A program made the translations under genes and the position numbers. From Cheiracanthium punctorium (taxonomy: Eukaryota > Arthropoda > Arachnida > Araneae > Cheiracanthiidae): a stretch of DNA of 64,000 nt. The DNA lies in assembly GCA_038373885.1 (NCBI GenBank), contig JAWZYV010015848.1, positions 186,001 through 250,000 on the forward strand, given 5' to 3'. Positions within the stretch are counted from its first letter, which is position 1; each line of letters begins with the position of its first letter. Shown here piece by piece: positions 49,300-60,257 of the stretch. Below the pieces are notes generated by a model. That model saw only the letters and a program-made list of their open reading frames with translations. It had not been told where the DNA came from and ran no database searches.

Positions 49300-50520
49300 T
49301 TTAAGAAATTTTAGGAAATAGTTATAGTGAAATGTATGTTTTGGGTTAAATTTACTTCTTTTAAGAACCAGCATCCTACTATTAGTACATATATTATATA
49401 ATCTCTGAATCATGTATTACAATCAGTTGTAAAACAATAACTAATTCACATATTAACTAAAGTAACCTTCTTAAAATAGATTTTAAATTCCAATATAGTA
49501 TTTCAATTCAATTATAATATTAATAAGAAGAGTATTCAAAAATGACTTATTAGAAGCATTTATATTCCTAAAGACACCCCTTTTATATGAATATTTTCAG
49601 TCAGCTACAGCCTTTTTTACTTATAAAATGTAAAAAATGCTTTAAACAGAAATGATTTTAATAGACTACGGATATTACGGGGAACTTTTTGTAAATATTA
49701 TTCAAAAGAAGCAGTTTTATACTATTAGGACGAGCAACAAAAACAGATGGAGGTGAGAGTTACTTCTTTCCCATGAATTGAGAATTAGCACTTTGCTGAG
49801 TGAATAAGATATTTTTTATGAATATGTACAAAATAAAAAATTTATAGTAAAAATTTTGGCAAAAACTCATATCTGCACAATTTGAACTTATTCGATTGCT
49901 GCCGAAACAAGATTACACCTAGTCTGAAGATAGCACATTCAAAGACAGTGATTGTGTTCTTTTATTCAATGTGTTCTTTAAAACTCTATTTTGAAGATGA
50001 AAATTTTATGAATCAAGATCAAACTTAATAGAAAATGTTTAAACCTGCTTTTAAACTATTAAAGTTAATGTAAATTAACTTGCGTGAAGCTTCTTGTGTG
50101 GATGATTTTAAAACCAATTTTGTTCGAATGATTTGAATGAATAACTTTAGTATTGCTGCTTCCTATGATAAACAGACAAAATCTTGTAAGTAATTAGAAA
50201 TTAAGAGTTATACTCATTTTTATGAATAATAGGTTATTGATTACGGAAAGTTTTGGACATTAAACTCAGTTAATAGAAGCATAAATAAAATAAAATAAAC
50301 GCTGTAACGCTCAATCTTTAAATAAAGTTTTTCTTACCACATTATTCTTTTACACCTCAGATAATAAAAATGAAAGTTTATTGATTAATTATCAAAATAT
50401 TTAAACAAAAACACCAAAAATAGGATTACTTATTAGACCACTCATTGTGCTCAGTTGTCCTTATAGAGATGATATGGGCAATTACGTGGATTTTTCCAAA
50501 GTTTTGCCTTTACCAAATTT
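49300..50520. other. No gene recognised
   Basis: AT-rich; no repeat termini or exon-like segments. Confidence 0.5.
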
Positions 50521-50524
50521 CATC

Positions 50525-50735
50525 AAGGTCGCATAAGCGGTCTGGGAGTAGTAAGCGTACGAATGGAACATTGCTTACGGTGAATTCCTCATCCACATGA
50601 CTGATCACTACTATCTCGCGGCAGTATCGTTAGCGCTATGGTCACTATATCACTGGGCCGCCCAAATTGGTTAAGATGTCATAAGCGGTCTCGGAGAAAC
50701 CAGCTAACAAAAATTGCAAGATTCAATCATAATGC
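50525..50735 (+). mobile_element. Degenerate tRNA-like SINE remnant
   Basis: TTGGTTAAGATGTCATAAG resembles an A box, and TTGCAAGATTCAATCAT about 40 bp later resembles a B box. GCATAAGCGGTCTGGGAG occurs once more 130 bp upstream (about 50531), suggesting two tandem or nested copies. The copy is too decayed to assign to the SINE at 38305. Confidence 0.35.
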
Positions 50736-50767
50736 TTAGCTTCACTTTCGGTTACACTCATCTAAAA

Positions 50768-50805
50768 TAATAATAATAATAATACTTAATAATAATAATA
50801 ATAGT
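50768..50805. repeat. (AAT)n microsatellite, interrupted
   Basis: AATAATAATAATAATAATAC followed by more AAT units and an AT-rich tail. Confidence 0.85.
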
Positions 50806-50975
50806 TATAGTAATAAATTAAATAAATTAAAACTACATAAAATAAAATAATTAAAAGCTTAAAAAGTCTATCCTACTCAAAAATTCTGCTTAAGCTGCAC
50901 ATTTCAAGCAGTTTCAACAAAGAATACAAAAGAAATAATGTTCGATAAAATGCAGTGCGAGAGAAACAGCTTTAA

Positions 50976-51376
50976 CCCTTTGAGGCGCAACCCTTTTCCA
51001 ATGCTGAAAAAAGGGCAGCCGTTGCCATCGCTCGACTTAACCACCAGCAAGATGGCGGACGATCGAAACGTTCATCGCTTGCCGCAGATCTAGAGACCAC
51101 TTTTTGACGACAGCTGGCTGTGCCGCCCTTTTTCAGCATTGGGCAATCTATCCAGCTGTTCTCTCATTCTTCCATTTTTCAGCAGATGTCAGTGCTGTTA
51201 AAAATGATCGTGACAATTTTTTTACAGGAAATGACGTGCTAAAAAGTAAAGGATTCTCGTGGAGCTATGTCACCCGCAACTATTTTTATAAAAATCAAAT
51301 CTATTCTTCGTGAGTGGCAACAGTCAAAACGTCAGAGTTTGGTGTTCCCAGAGTGGGAACACTGCTCGTTGAAGGG
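50976..51376 (-). mobile_element. piggyBac-like MITE, copy B
   Basis: TTAA flanks at 50972-50975 and 51377-51380. It starts CCCTTTGAGGCGCAACCC and ends GCTCGTTGAAGGG. It is the reverse-oriented partner of 29911-30319. Its segment between CCAATGCTGA (50998) and TCAGCATTGGG (ending 51143) runs the other way round from copy A relative to the outer ends. A 69-codon frame within it also reads in copy A on the other strand and is incidental. Confidence 0.8.
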
Positions 51377-51381
51377 TTAAT

Positions 51382-54300
51382 TATTGCTTTCAAGCTTTAA
51401 ATATGAAACGAATTTGATGCGTAAAAAGATATTTTGATTGATAAAAATAAATTTCATCGAAAACTGAAGTTAATTTTCTTGAAAAAAAACTCAATGTTTA
51501 TAAGTCGCTCAGTAGCATAAAACAAGTATGATTTAAATTTACAAGCATCTGAAAACGCGAAAAATATTTCCCATCAAAATCTATTTTATCCGAAAAAAAA
51601 AGAATGCGCCTATATAGGTATATCTTCATTATTACGTATCGGTGTTTCTGTTTAACGTATTTGAATTTTTTTTGCACGATTGCCAAGATAAATGCCTCAT
51701 GACACTATCTAAAAATGTAAAGACACCAAGTGAAGAAGGTTTTGACGACTGAAGGCTTGAAGATGAAAAACAGAAAACCACTTTCTGTTACAGTTTTGAA
51801 CAGTTGCAAATCCATAAAATTAATGAAAACACATTCTTCTTTAAAACCTTAACTGAAATAAACTTTTGAGAGACAAAAACGGTGCTCAAGCACGTTATAA
51901 ATGCAGCATTGAACATAAATATAATAAATATTTTTCTCGGTGTAAATAAACCCTGATTCTTTTTGTTTCAGATGAATTTGCATTTCCTGAGCATCGATTG
52001 TCGACCTGCTTCGGTTTACGGTGTTTTATTGCGTCCAAGCTCAGATTATTAACACTAATAATTTTTAAAATAAGTTTAATTATACAAAATTATTATAAGA
52101 ATATAAAAGTAAAAAAAAAAAAAAACCTCAACATCCACTTGATTACAATTTGATTCAACGCATTTGATGGCAAGAGAGAAAGATAAACTGTCTAACAAAC
52201 ATTTTTTTAAAGAAAAGTACACAGAAAAATCATTTAACATTATTACAGTTTTCATTAAAAGCATCCGTTTGTAGATATAAAATAAGTTAATCGTATTCTA
52301 AAACGCATGTATCATATACCACAAAAAGTGAATCCAGCTACATTTGTATATGAAATATCCATTTGTTGACAATGGTGTCAAAATATAAACCAGGTACCGA
52401 AATAATCAGTCAGAATTTTCTCATGCGATAGGCCTGTTTTGTGCTACGGCCTCCAAGAAGTTTCGATCTAACACCTCTCGACTTTTTTTTTCTTTTTTTT
52501 TTTGGGGGGGGGGGGTGTTATTTCAAGTGCTTTGTTATCAGTATCTAGGTACAAGACTTTAAAAAGGTAGGGGGCAGATTGTCGATGCAAATGCTACAGT
52601 GACACCCGACATTAAGATTGATTATTGACTTGACATGAACAGATCAACGAATGGTGCTCATATTGAAACTTATTAAGGTACAATTCTGTGAATTACAAAG
52701 AACGAATTATTTCTTCATGTTAATTGTGAATATAAGTCAAATATGAATATATGAAATGCGTTCACCCTTTCTCGATGACCCTGCGTGATTCGCGCTTTCC
52801 ACTACTCTTCGTTCACACCCGCACATGCGCTCTGTGTGATGTATCACTTATTAACTGCAACATTGTCTAGCTGCATCAGACAAAGGAATAACTTTTTAAA
52901 ATGTTACTACCTCACCTTTGTGGTTTCTGTTCTTTTCAAAAGTCCACGAGTTTCACCCGCATGTATAAGCCGCAAACTACTGAAATGTAAGAAACAGAAA
53001 CAAAAATGTTGCAAAACAATTAGCAATAAATTTCTGTTTGAGTCTATAAATTAATTTCTGAAACAAAAATGTCAGAGCAAAAATGTTCTTTAGACTCAAA
53101 CAGAACCTTTCTAAATTAAAAAGGAGTAACAAATTTTCTAAAAGATCATAAAACGCATCATTTAAATAGTACATAAAAAATAAGTAAAATATGCAGAAAA
53201 TTTGGAAGAGAAAATAAATTAAAATAGTGCCAAAACATCTGCGGAATGTAAGTAATCGGAATTCTATATAAACGTAGATTTTAAAAAATATTTTTAGATG
53301 TAAAAAACTGCCCCGTAATAAGAACATGGACTCTTCACAACAGTGAAGATTTACTTTTGTATTTAAATTTGTTAGGAAAAGCAAAAACATACCATAGGCA
53401 CTTAAATACATTAGAGGTATATCTTTTCATATCATTTAACTTACTTTAAGCATTTTTCTTTTACGCCAAATGACTTTGAACATAGGACTGCCTAAACCAT
53501 CAATTGAATATTTTCTACTGGTGTTTGTTTTTAAATTGTTAATGCTTTTAAAATACTTAAGTTAATGACGAAAGACGCCTAATATGGTCATAATTAGCCT
53601 CAATCTAACCTATTCATCGTATCAATTACTCGAAAATATCTATGTATTTTGTTTATTATATCTATTTTTTCTTGCTCTATCTATTTTCTTTATTATACGG
53701 TTTTTTTCTGTCATTTTGTATTAAACTGCGCATTTACAGTGCAGTTGTAAATTGCAGTTGTAAAAATTGCGCAGTTGTAATTTAAACAGCACATTTTCTT
53801 AACTATCTGCTACATCTCCATGTAAGCTGGTTTGATAAACACATTTCCCACATTTTCTTTTGGCGTGAGTTCGGTGTCTTTTTGGGGTTATCCTCTCCAA
53901 ACGCTAATATTTCTAAGTTATTGTTTAAGCCTCTCTATTTTGAAGAGCTATTAAAGCTATCTTCTGTCAAACATGAACTAATTTAGCTCTTGTTGACAAT
54001 TTTCCAATATAAAATCTTTGATAATATAGTCCTCTGCACGAAGAGATGGTACCGATTTAAAACGTGATCTCATTACACTGTATTTAGTGCGTGTTTGCTA
54101 AATGTAATCAGCATGCATGGAAATGGAACAAATTTCCTTCAAACGCTGCACTTGACAATTGATCGATGCAGCTGTTCAAGCTTTGCATTGGGCAAACAAT
54201 GTGATCTGTAGAAGTGTAACCAGGTTGAGTTTTAATAAGATATGGACATGAAACATTTTTATTTTCATACACACGAAAGTACCTTTCAAACATTTTTCTG

Positions 54301-54400
54301 CACATAATATGATGCTATACATGCAATTTCTCTTGATGATCTGACTTGCAGTCACTGTCAATCGTGGTCTTCCAGATAATTTGAATTAACAATTTACGAT
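51382..54400. other. No confident gene; weak exon candidate and homopolymers
   Basis: After an excellent acceptor (CTGATTCTTTTTGTTTCAG) at 51953-51971, the segment 51972-52051 is open for 26 codons (MNLHFLSIDCRPASVYGVLL to a TAA) and is also open in a second frame, so no frame can be chosen. 52487-52517 is a T-run followed by about 13 Gs. A 144-codon minus-strand frame at 52977-53411 is Phe/Leu/Lys-rich, as expected from AT-rich DNA, and is not called. Confidence 0.35.
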
Positions 54401-54404
54401 AGTT

Positions 54405-54525
54405 ATGAAGCTTCTTTTTTTCTCCGGTGTTCTGGCGTATATAATGCTGGTGTTCATTGTTAATTCAGAAGTCACCGATGAAGAGTGTTTTGAAGTATTT
54501 GATAAAATATACCAAACAGGAAAAG
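54405..54525 (+). CDS. Exon 1 of a micro-exon gene: signal peptide and N-terminus
   Basis: The ATG at 54405 opens 40 codons plus one base: MKLLFFSGVLAYIMLVFIVN, then SEVTDEECFEVFDKIYQTGK. The first 20 residues are a textbook signal peptide with cleavage likely near Asn20-Ser21. The mature start is acidic with one Cys. The exon ends in phase 1 at a donor, AAAAG then GTAACT. A TATA-like CTATACAT near 54315 lies about 35 bp before TCACTGTC and could be the promoter. The gene continues with exons at 57460, 59548, 59748, 62722 and 63774 and runs beyond the window. The predicted product is a small secreted protein. I do not recognise its family, and a venom or gland peptide, immune protein or other secreted factor are all open. 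Confidence 0.75.
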
Positions 54526-56336
54526 GTAACTGTTATTATAGTTTTATTACTGTGCATGATTGTAACTAATTCTGCTTTTTCTAAAAATTTTTCCAACAAA
54601 ACACCTGTCTAGTTTAGATGAAAATTTAAAATGTGTAAGTAGGTTACATAATCCTTAATGAAACCTGTTATAAATTTTGATTTATTAATTAAAGCCGTAA
54701 CGTAACTATATGTTTATTAGAGTGGATTGAAAAAAACTTTTTTCGGAATTAATAAAACCTACCTATGCGGAAAAGATGTTCTATAGTATGGCGATATGGG
54801 GAAAAAACTAAAAAAATTTAATTTAAAATTTAATACTGCAGCAAGGGTGTTGAATTTTCGAAAAAAAATAGATAAATGACTTAATTTGGTCTTCTGTGGA
54901 GATAACAAGATTGCTGTTTATCGGAACATACCTATGCAGAAAATATATTCTATAGTACGGATATCACGACAAAAAAAAACTTTTAAAACTTAATTTTAAA
55001 AGGTAATACTGGGCAAGATGAGTGAATTTTTTAAAAAAAAGCTGAAAAAATTTAATTTTATTTAGATGATTTTAGGCTAAAAATTATTGCTTTTCTTGAA
55101 TATAAATTTACAAAAGTGATGATTACTGAATATCGAGTACTCAGTACTTAGTAGTCCTAAGAAGTACAGCGTCCGTTTCAATACTTCATGAACCAGACCC
55201 TTCTCCCTGCACCGTTGAATACGATCGACAACACCATTTAGAATGTAGTAAGATTTGTTGTTTATTAACTGCATTGTGCATGTGAACTTGAATTACTAGT
55301 ACTACACTGAGGCTGTGTTAAAAAGACTTGATTTTCCCTGTGTTTTGATCTGTGGCTCTGGTATGACAACGAATATGCTTCCTACGAAACAACACAAATT
55401 CATGTAAGTTTCTTCTTATTATCTTTTATTTTACTATATGATTTGCTAATTCGTAAATAATGTAAGAATAACTTCTGAAGGCTACCTAAATTGTGGCAGG
55501 GCTCGTTTAGATATATATGCAAGTAGCTCTGAGCAACACATTTTGCGAAGTGAGCTTGCCCTCTGTGAGACAATGTCGTAAGATCTGGTGGAGTAATTAT
55601 GATCAGAACGTAAATATTAAGGGTAAAAGTCTATAAAAGATTAACTTTAGTCAAAAAATTAAGCACAAAGTTTATATACCTATTTTTCCTTATTAATATC
55701 TTTCATCATTAATACCGAATAGTTTTGAAGTAGTAGCAATTGGAAAACAAGCTCCACGTCAAAATTTTTAATAAACGGATTTGGAGGTTCGGTGTTCAAA
55801 GTTATTTACCGCGAAAGGGATATATTTCGGGCAAGCTAATTCGTATTGAAAAAGTGTGTTGGTAATGTATTTAAGAGCTTTCTATATACTTTTACTTATT
55901 CTCACATAGTTATTTTTTTTTTAAGTCATGGTCATAATTACTCCACTTTTTCAAAAACTTTCGTACTTTTGACCATGTGTAAAAACGCAATAGAAAAAGC
56001 TTTTCTAACCTGAAAAAGCACATGTTTGTCTTATACCCCTTAAAAAACATTATGAAAAAATAATTTTAAATATTATTTTTATATGATACATTTAATAAAA
56101 ATAAATTATTATTTGGGAATTTTGCTATCGATTATTTTAAAAATTTTTAAAGGCTTAAAACTTACTGTCATGGCCTGTGAACAGCTCCAGAAGTACATTC
56201 CAATATATTCCATACTCCATAGCCCTGTATGAAGATTTGAGTGTAAGAGATTATATACAGGTAAGAGAAAGGTGACAGCCAATAGGAAAGTGGGAGAAAA
56301 TGGTCCTATTGATGTCTCTTTTTCTGTGTGTTTCTG

Positions 56337-56385
56337 TATATAAACTTTAGCAAGTCTATCATTCTTCATTCTCTCACTGATGGTG
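56337..56385 (+). promoter_or_regulatory. Possible internal TATA promoter with alternative first exon
   Basis: TATATAAA at 56337-56344 is followed by TCATTCTTCATTCTCTCACT, then ATGGTG ending at a consensus donor GTAAGT (56386). This could give an alternative transcript start inside intron 1. It would be in phase 0, matching the phase of the exons from 59548 onward but not the exon at 57460. Speculative. Confidence 0.2.
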
Positions 56386-56512
56386 GTAAGTCATACTTAC
56401 TGGCACCGGTTGTCGTATTTAACTACCATTTATACATTTTTTAATTGTTTTCTTTTTCTAAGTAAATTATTTTGCACCAAAGTACGAATTTCATGTAAAG
56501 CAACTAGTCTAA

Positions 56513-57161
56513 GAGCCAGCGACCGCCAGACCTTCGTCATAGTATAAAAGCTGAAACTTTCTCTGCGCATACCCCCCAACAGAGGTAGGAACAATCGGCC
56601 ACTATAAAGCTTGGATGATGGTGGCTTTGGCAGGTAACAGGTGGCAAAGGTGTAGAAAACTGCAGAAAATTTTCGTCATTTCATAAAGCTTCATTTTTTT
56701 ATATGTTCTTCTTCGCAGTACTAGAAATCAGTTTATTCCTTGCCAGACACTTTTCCATCGTGGCAAACCCCCGCCAGACAACCCCAAAGTCATGGTAAAC
56801 GTAGTTCTATTACGAGCGCTTTGCAGCATCGTAAGAAAGTTCAGAAGTAGAAGTATAAAGTGTGCTTGACACTTTGTGACAGCTTGACATACTTCGTCGC
56901 GGGAGTTTACGAACACAACAGTTTTCCATGACTCCCGTTGCCTTTGAAGTTGTCTGGCGGGGGTTTGCCACGATGGAAAATGAAGCTTTATGAAATGACG
57001 AAAATTTTCTGCAATTTTCTACACCTTTGCCACCTGTTACCTGCCAAAGCCACGATCATCCAAACTTTATAGTGGCCGATTTATCCTACCTCTGTTGGGG
57101 GGTATGCGCAGAGAAAGTTTCAGCTTTTATACTATGACGAAGGTCTGGCGGCCCCTGGCTC
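56513..57161. mobile_element. MITE with arms of about 200 bp, in intron 1 of the micro-exon gene
   Basis: The arm from 56513 (GAGCCAGCGACCGCCAGACC and on) is repeated inverted and nearly intact at 57161 backwards. It runs through GACCTTCGTCATAGTATAAA, CTCTGCGCATACCCCCCAAC and CCACTATAAAG to TTCATAAAGCTTCAT. The left arm is interrupted by about 55 bp at 56697-56748. After that, TTTTCCATCGTGGCAAACCC continues the match to the right arm near 56950-56985. The flanks share only TCTAA clearly (CTAGTCTAA versus TTGCTCTAA, six of nine), so the target duplication is uncertain. No coding capacity. Confidence 0.75.
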
Positions 57162-57459
57162 TTGCTCTAAACTGGTTAGCTATTCGTGAAACTGTACTGT
57201 TTGTTATCTGTTGCCCTACATCCATCCATGTTTTAAACGATTAATTCGCAATCGGCTCACTTTCACGATGGCATATTCGATAAAGGTCTATTAGAATTTT
57301 GGCATGTATGAAGTGTCACACATCCAAACAAAGCGAACACAGTATCCACATGTGATGTCACATCAATAGTATCTTAAATATTAACTACACTTGACAAACT
57401 GTCATGCTTTGACGCTATTTTTACTTGGTTGTAACATAACTTTATTGTAATTTATTTAG

Positions 57460-57509
57460 AAATGACTGCAAATGGAAAACTTGATGAGTGCTGCAAACAG
57501 ATATACATG
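57460..57509 (+). CDS. Exon 2 of the micro-exon gene: Cys-Cys segment
   Basis: After the acceptor TAATTTATTTAG a 50-nt exon completes the split codon as Glu and adds MTANGKLDECCKQIYM. It ends in phase 0 at a donor, ACATG then GTAATA. With the Cys of exon 1 this gives three Cys in about 30 residues (EECFE and DECCK), suggesting a disulfide-bonded helical head. The phase fits exon 1 exactly (121 + 50 nt = 57 codons), which supports the join. Confidence 0.7.
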
Positions 57510-57927
57510 GTAATAAGCACTGCTGTATTTTTTAGTTTGTTTATGTACACAATTTTTTATGTTTTACTTAAATTCATGAAATATTACTCGCTACGTTTCA
57601 TTAAAATTTTAGCGATGTTTATTTTTACTTCTTAAACGTGAATTTACGAATACTTTAACATGTAATATTTAATCAAATATTCAGGCTATTATAAGACGCG
57701 GTTGTAGCTCGAATTTTTCTCGATTATTTCCGGTTTTTTAAATTCCGAATTTCCGGATTCGTGAAATATTGCTAATGCTATAATGCTATATTTTACAGAA
57801 TTTGGTTTACCATAAAGAAACATCAAGTATTACATAAGTCAAATGGCATTAGCTCTTCTGTTGAGCTAAGAAGAGGGTAATTGGCATTGAATTTTGCATT
57901 ACTTTGAATCAGCCTGTTACCGACAGT

Positions 57928-57985
57928 ATTAATTATTACAGTAAACGCCAAGTTAATGCTAACTTGGCGTTATGTAATAATCAAT
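57928..57985. repeat. Hairpin in intron 2
   Basis: ATTAATTATTACAGTAAACG and CCAAGTT at 57928-57954 pair with AACTTGGCGTTATGTAATAA and TCAAT at 57961-57985, with one bulge and about 24 of 27 positions matched. The loop is 6 nt. The stem could extend a few more pairs outward. It is a tiny palindromic element or a structured intronic RNA. Confidence 0.65.
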
Positions 57986-58910
57986 AGCCGTGACTGCATT
58001 TAATATTATCTGTGAATAATACTTATGTGACTGTATTTTTTTATTTAGATATTAGGTATCATGAACTTTCATATGAATTTTAAAACCTTATATAAGTTAA
58101 ACTTCAATTAAATGCTTTTTTTAATATTTAGTGCACATTGCTTAAATCATTATTTGATAGAAAGTTCACATTGCTCAAAACAACCTGTAAGTTTTGTCAG
58201 TAGAAATTTGAACTTTTATTTACAATCATAAAAGATGACAATCAATGAAAAAACAAAGGTGGAGTTTTATTAGTGTTTTCCATTTTGTAACGGAAATAAA
58301 TATATAAATAATAATATTTCAATTGATAAAGAAATCGGTAAATATTTTGTTACAAAGCAGTACAATACATCACAACATGATTTTGCTGCATCGCTAATAA
58401 AACTTCAAGTATTTAATGTGATTGGAGCAGAGTTTCCTAAACTATGCATAGATTTTTAACGTTCTAACCACTGAAGAGGTGTTAAAATCATCCCTTGCAC
58501 CATCTAGATTGAATAGTTTATTTCTAGCCTCGGTGTTAAAGTTAAAGTTGGCATTTAAAGAATTCTTTAATGCGTAAAACGTATCAAAAATATGGTACCC
58601 CTCGACTAAGATTAAGCGTTTGTAAGTTAGTGATGACCTACGATCAGAAAAATAACTCTGAAAGAGCGTTTCATTGCAAATTAAAAATTTTCATCTAATC
58701 CTCTTGAAAAAATGACAGTTTTTCGCTGTCTTTTAATGTACAAGCTGATATAAATTTATTGTAAATCAGTCATTTGCACGAAAGTCAGCTAAATGCAACC
58801 TATCTACCCTTATTATAATGCATGCTTCAATAGTATTCTAAATTTTTACCAGTAAATGAAAATGATTACTGAAATGAGCTATTTTGAAAATTCTACATGT
58901 GTCCGCAGTT

Positions 58911-58967
58911 ATCTTGCCGAAAAATCGCTCGTCTTGGCGGACTGCCGGGATAATACGTAAGCACCCA
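58911..58967. mobile_element. Partial copy of the MITE at 60110
   Basis: CGAAAAATCGCTCGTCTTGG through CGGGATAATACGTAAGCACCC matches the right half of the element at 60110-60257. The left half is absent. It lies in intron 2. Confidence 0.6.
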
Positions 58968-59547
58968 AATTTCTTCTCGTTGATCTTTCGATAACTTTCG
59001 GTTACAGAAGATACATTCAGTGTCTTTGATTTCGAGTTCTTTAGTTGATGGCATGAAATCCATTACAATATTACCTATATTCCAATAACACCCAATACGC
59101 TTTCTAGTAAAATAAACTCTTAAACTGATGGACGAAACAGTGGACAGGACAACCCCAATACAATAAATTACAACACTTTTAGTGTTATGCCTAACATCAA
59201 TATTCAAGTCACATGTATACTAATAGGTTAAAATGTTTGAAAACTTACTGCCAAAAACCCTTGAAAATCTCAAAATACTCTTTTTTCTGTTGCAAATGGT
59301 ACGACAACAACAAGCGATCAACTCTCACTGCATTGTAATATGGAAATCCTTCTTGAGTAGTTCATGGTATTCCCATGTGACAACAGCAAGTAGCAGATCC
59401 AAAACTCGGTATTCCATATATTTCCAGACTGTTCCATAATACCCTCCTCTCTACTGCAATTAAAATCAGTTTTTATTATATTTTAAATATGTATCTTTTA
59501 TTTTTTCGGTAAAAGTCTTCAGTTTTTTATTTATTTTTTCCTCCTAG

Positions 59548-59577
59548 GACTTTGAAAATGAAACTTCGCGAGAATCG
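59548..59577 (+). CDS. Exon 3 of the micro-exon gene, 30 nt
   Basis: Bounded by TTCCTCCTAG and GTAAGTAC, it encodes DFENETSRES in phase 0-0. NET is an N-glycosylation sequon. It is the duplicate of exon 4, whose start is exactly 200 bp downstream. The two share DE/NETS-ES and the end GAATCG-GTAAG. Confidence 0.75.
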
Positions 59578-59747
59578 GTAAGTACATAAATATATCAAGC
59601 TACTGAGTTTAAACAATTTAAGAGCTATTTCATTCCATTTTAAATCTATTTATTTTCGTTTTTCTATAAGGATTTTTAGTTTGTATGCGTAATTTTATTT
59701 TATTTTATTCATTCATTTATTTATTTGGTATTTTTGGTATTTTTTAG

Positions 59748-59777
59748 AAATATGATGATGAAACTTCACAAGAATCG
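59748..59777 (+). CDS. Exon 4 of the micro-exon gene, 30 nt
   Basis: Bounded by GTATTTTTTAG and GTAAGAAC, it encodes KYDDETSQES in phase 0-0. It is a paralogous copy of exon 3 (six of ten residues identical, ETS and ES conserved). The Asn of the exon 3 sequon is Asp here. Very acidic. Because both exons are multiples of three in phase 0, either can be skipped without breaking the frame. Confidence 0.75.
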
Positions 59778-60109
59778 GTAAGAACATTGACAATAATAGT
59801 AATGCTTATTCTAAACAATCAAATGGCATGATATAAAAATATCTATTGTTAAACGAAGTAATAAATTATTTGTATCAATTGATAATTTGGCATTTAATAA
59901 GAACTAGTCTTGAACATTTTAAGCTATTTGATCATTACATAAGTATTCCATGACATTAAACAAAAAGATTCCTTCCTTAGTACGGCAGCCTTTCTATGCA
60001 AGGTGTTTCGAAACATTAGAAAAAATTTAAGTGGTTGTAGACCAAAGTGTTCTTGGTGGACCAAGATGGTTCAGAGTCATTTTGAAATGTGAGGTCGGAA
60101 ACGTCTTCC

Positions 60110-60257
60110 GGTACTTACGTATTGTCCCGGCGGTCATTCCCGCCAAGCTATTTTTTCGTCAAATGTGCTGGAAAATTGTGGCCAATCGTATTCTAAACCA
60201 TCAATCTTGGCGAAAAATCGAGCGTCTTGGCGGACCGCCGGGATAATACTAAGTACC
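60110..60257. mobile_element. 148-bp MITE with 8-bp target duplication, in intron 4
   Basis: The terminal repeats start GGTACTTACGTATTGTCCCG on the left and GGTACTTAGTATTATCCCGG inverted on the right, and extend through GGCGG-CCGCCAAG. The flanks are CGTCTTCC (60102-60109) and CGTCGTCC (60258-60265), an 8-bp duplication with one mismatch. GC-rich relative to the surroundings. Eight-bp duplications occur in hAT and some other superfamilies. The GGTACTTA ends are not diagnostic to me. Confidence 0.75.

Noticed and set aside
52977..53411. 144-codon minus-strand frame rich in Phe, Leu and Lys
   Set aside because: The composition is what AT-rich DNA gives by chance. There is no motif, splice context or signal peptide.
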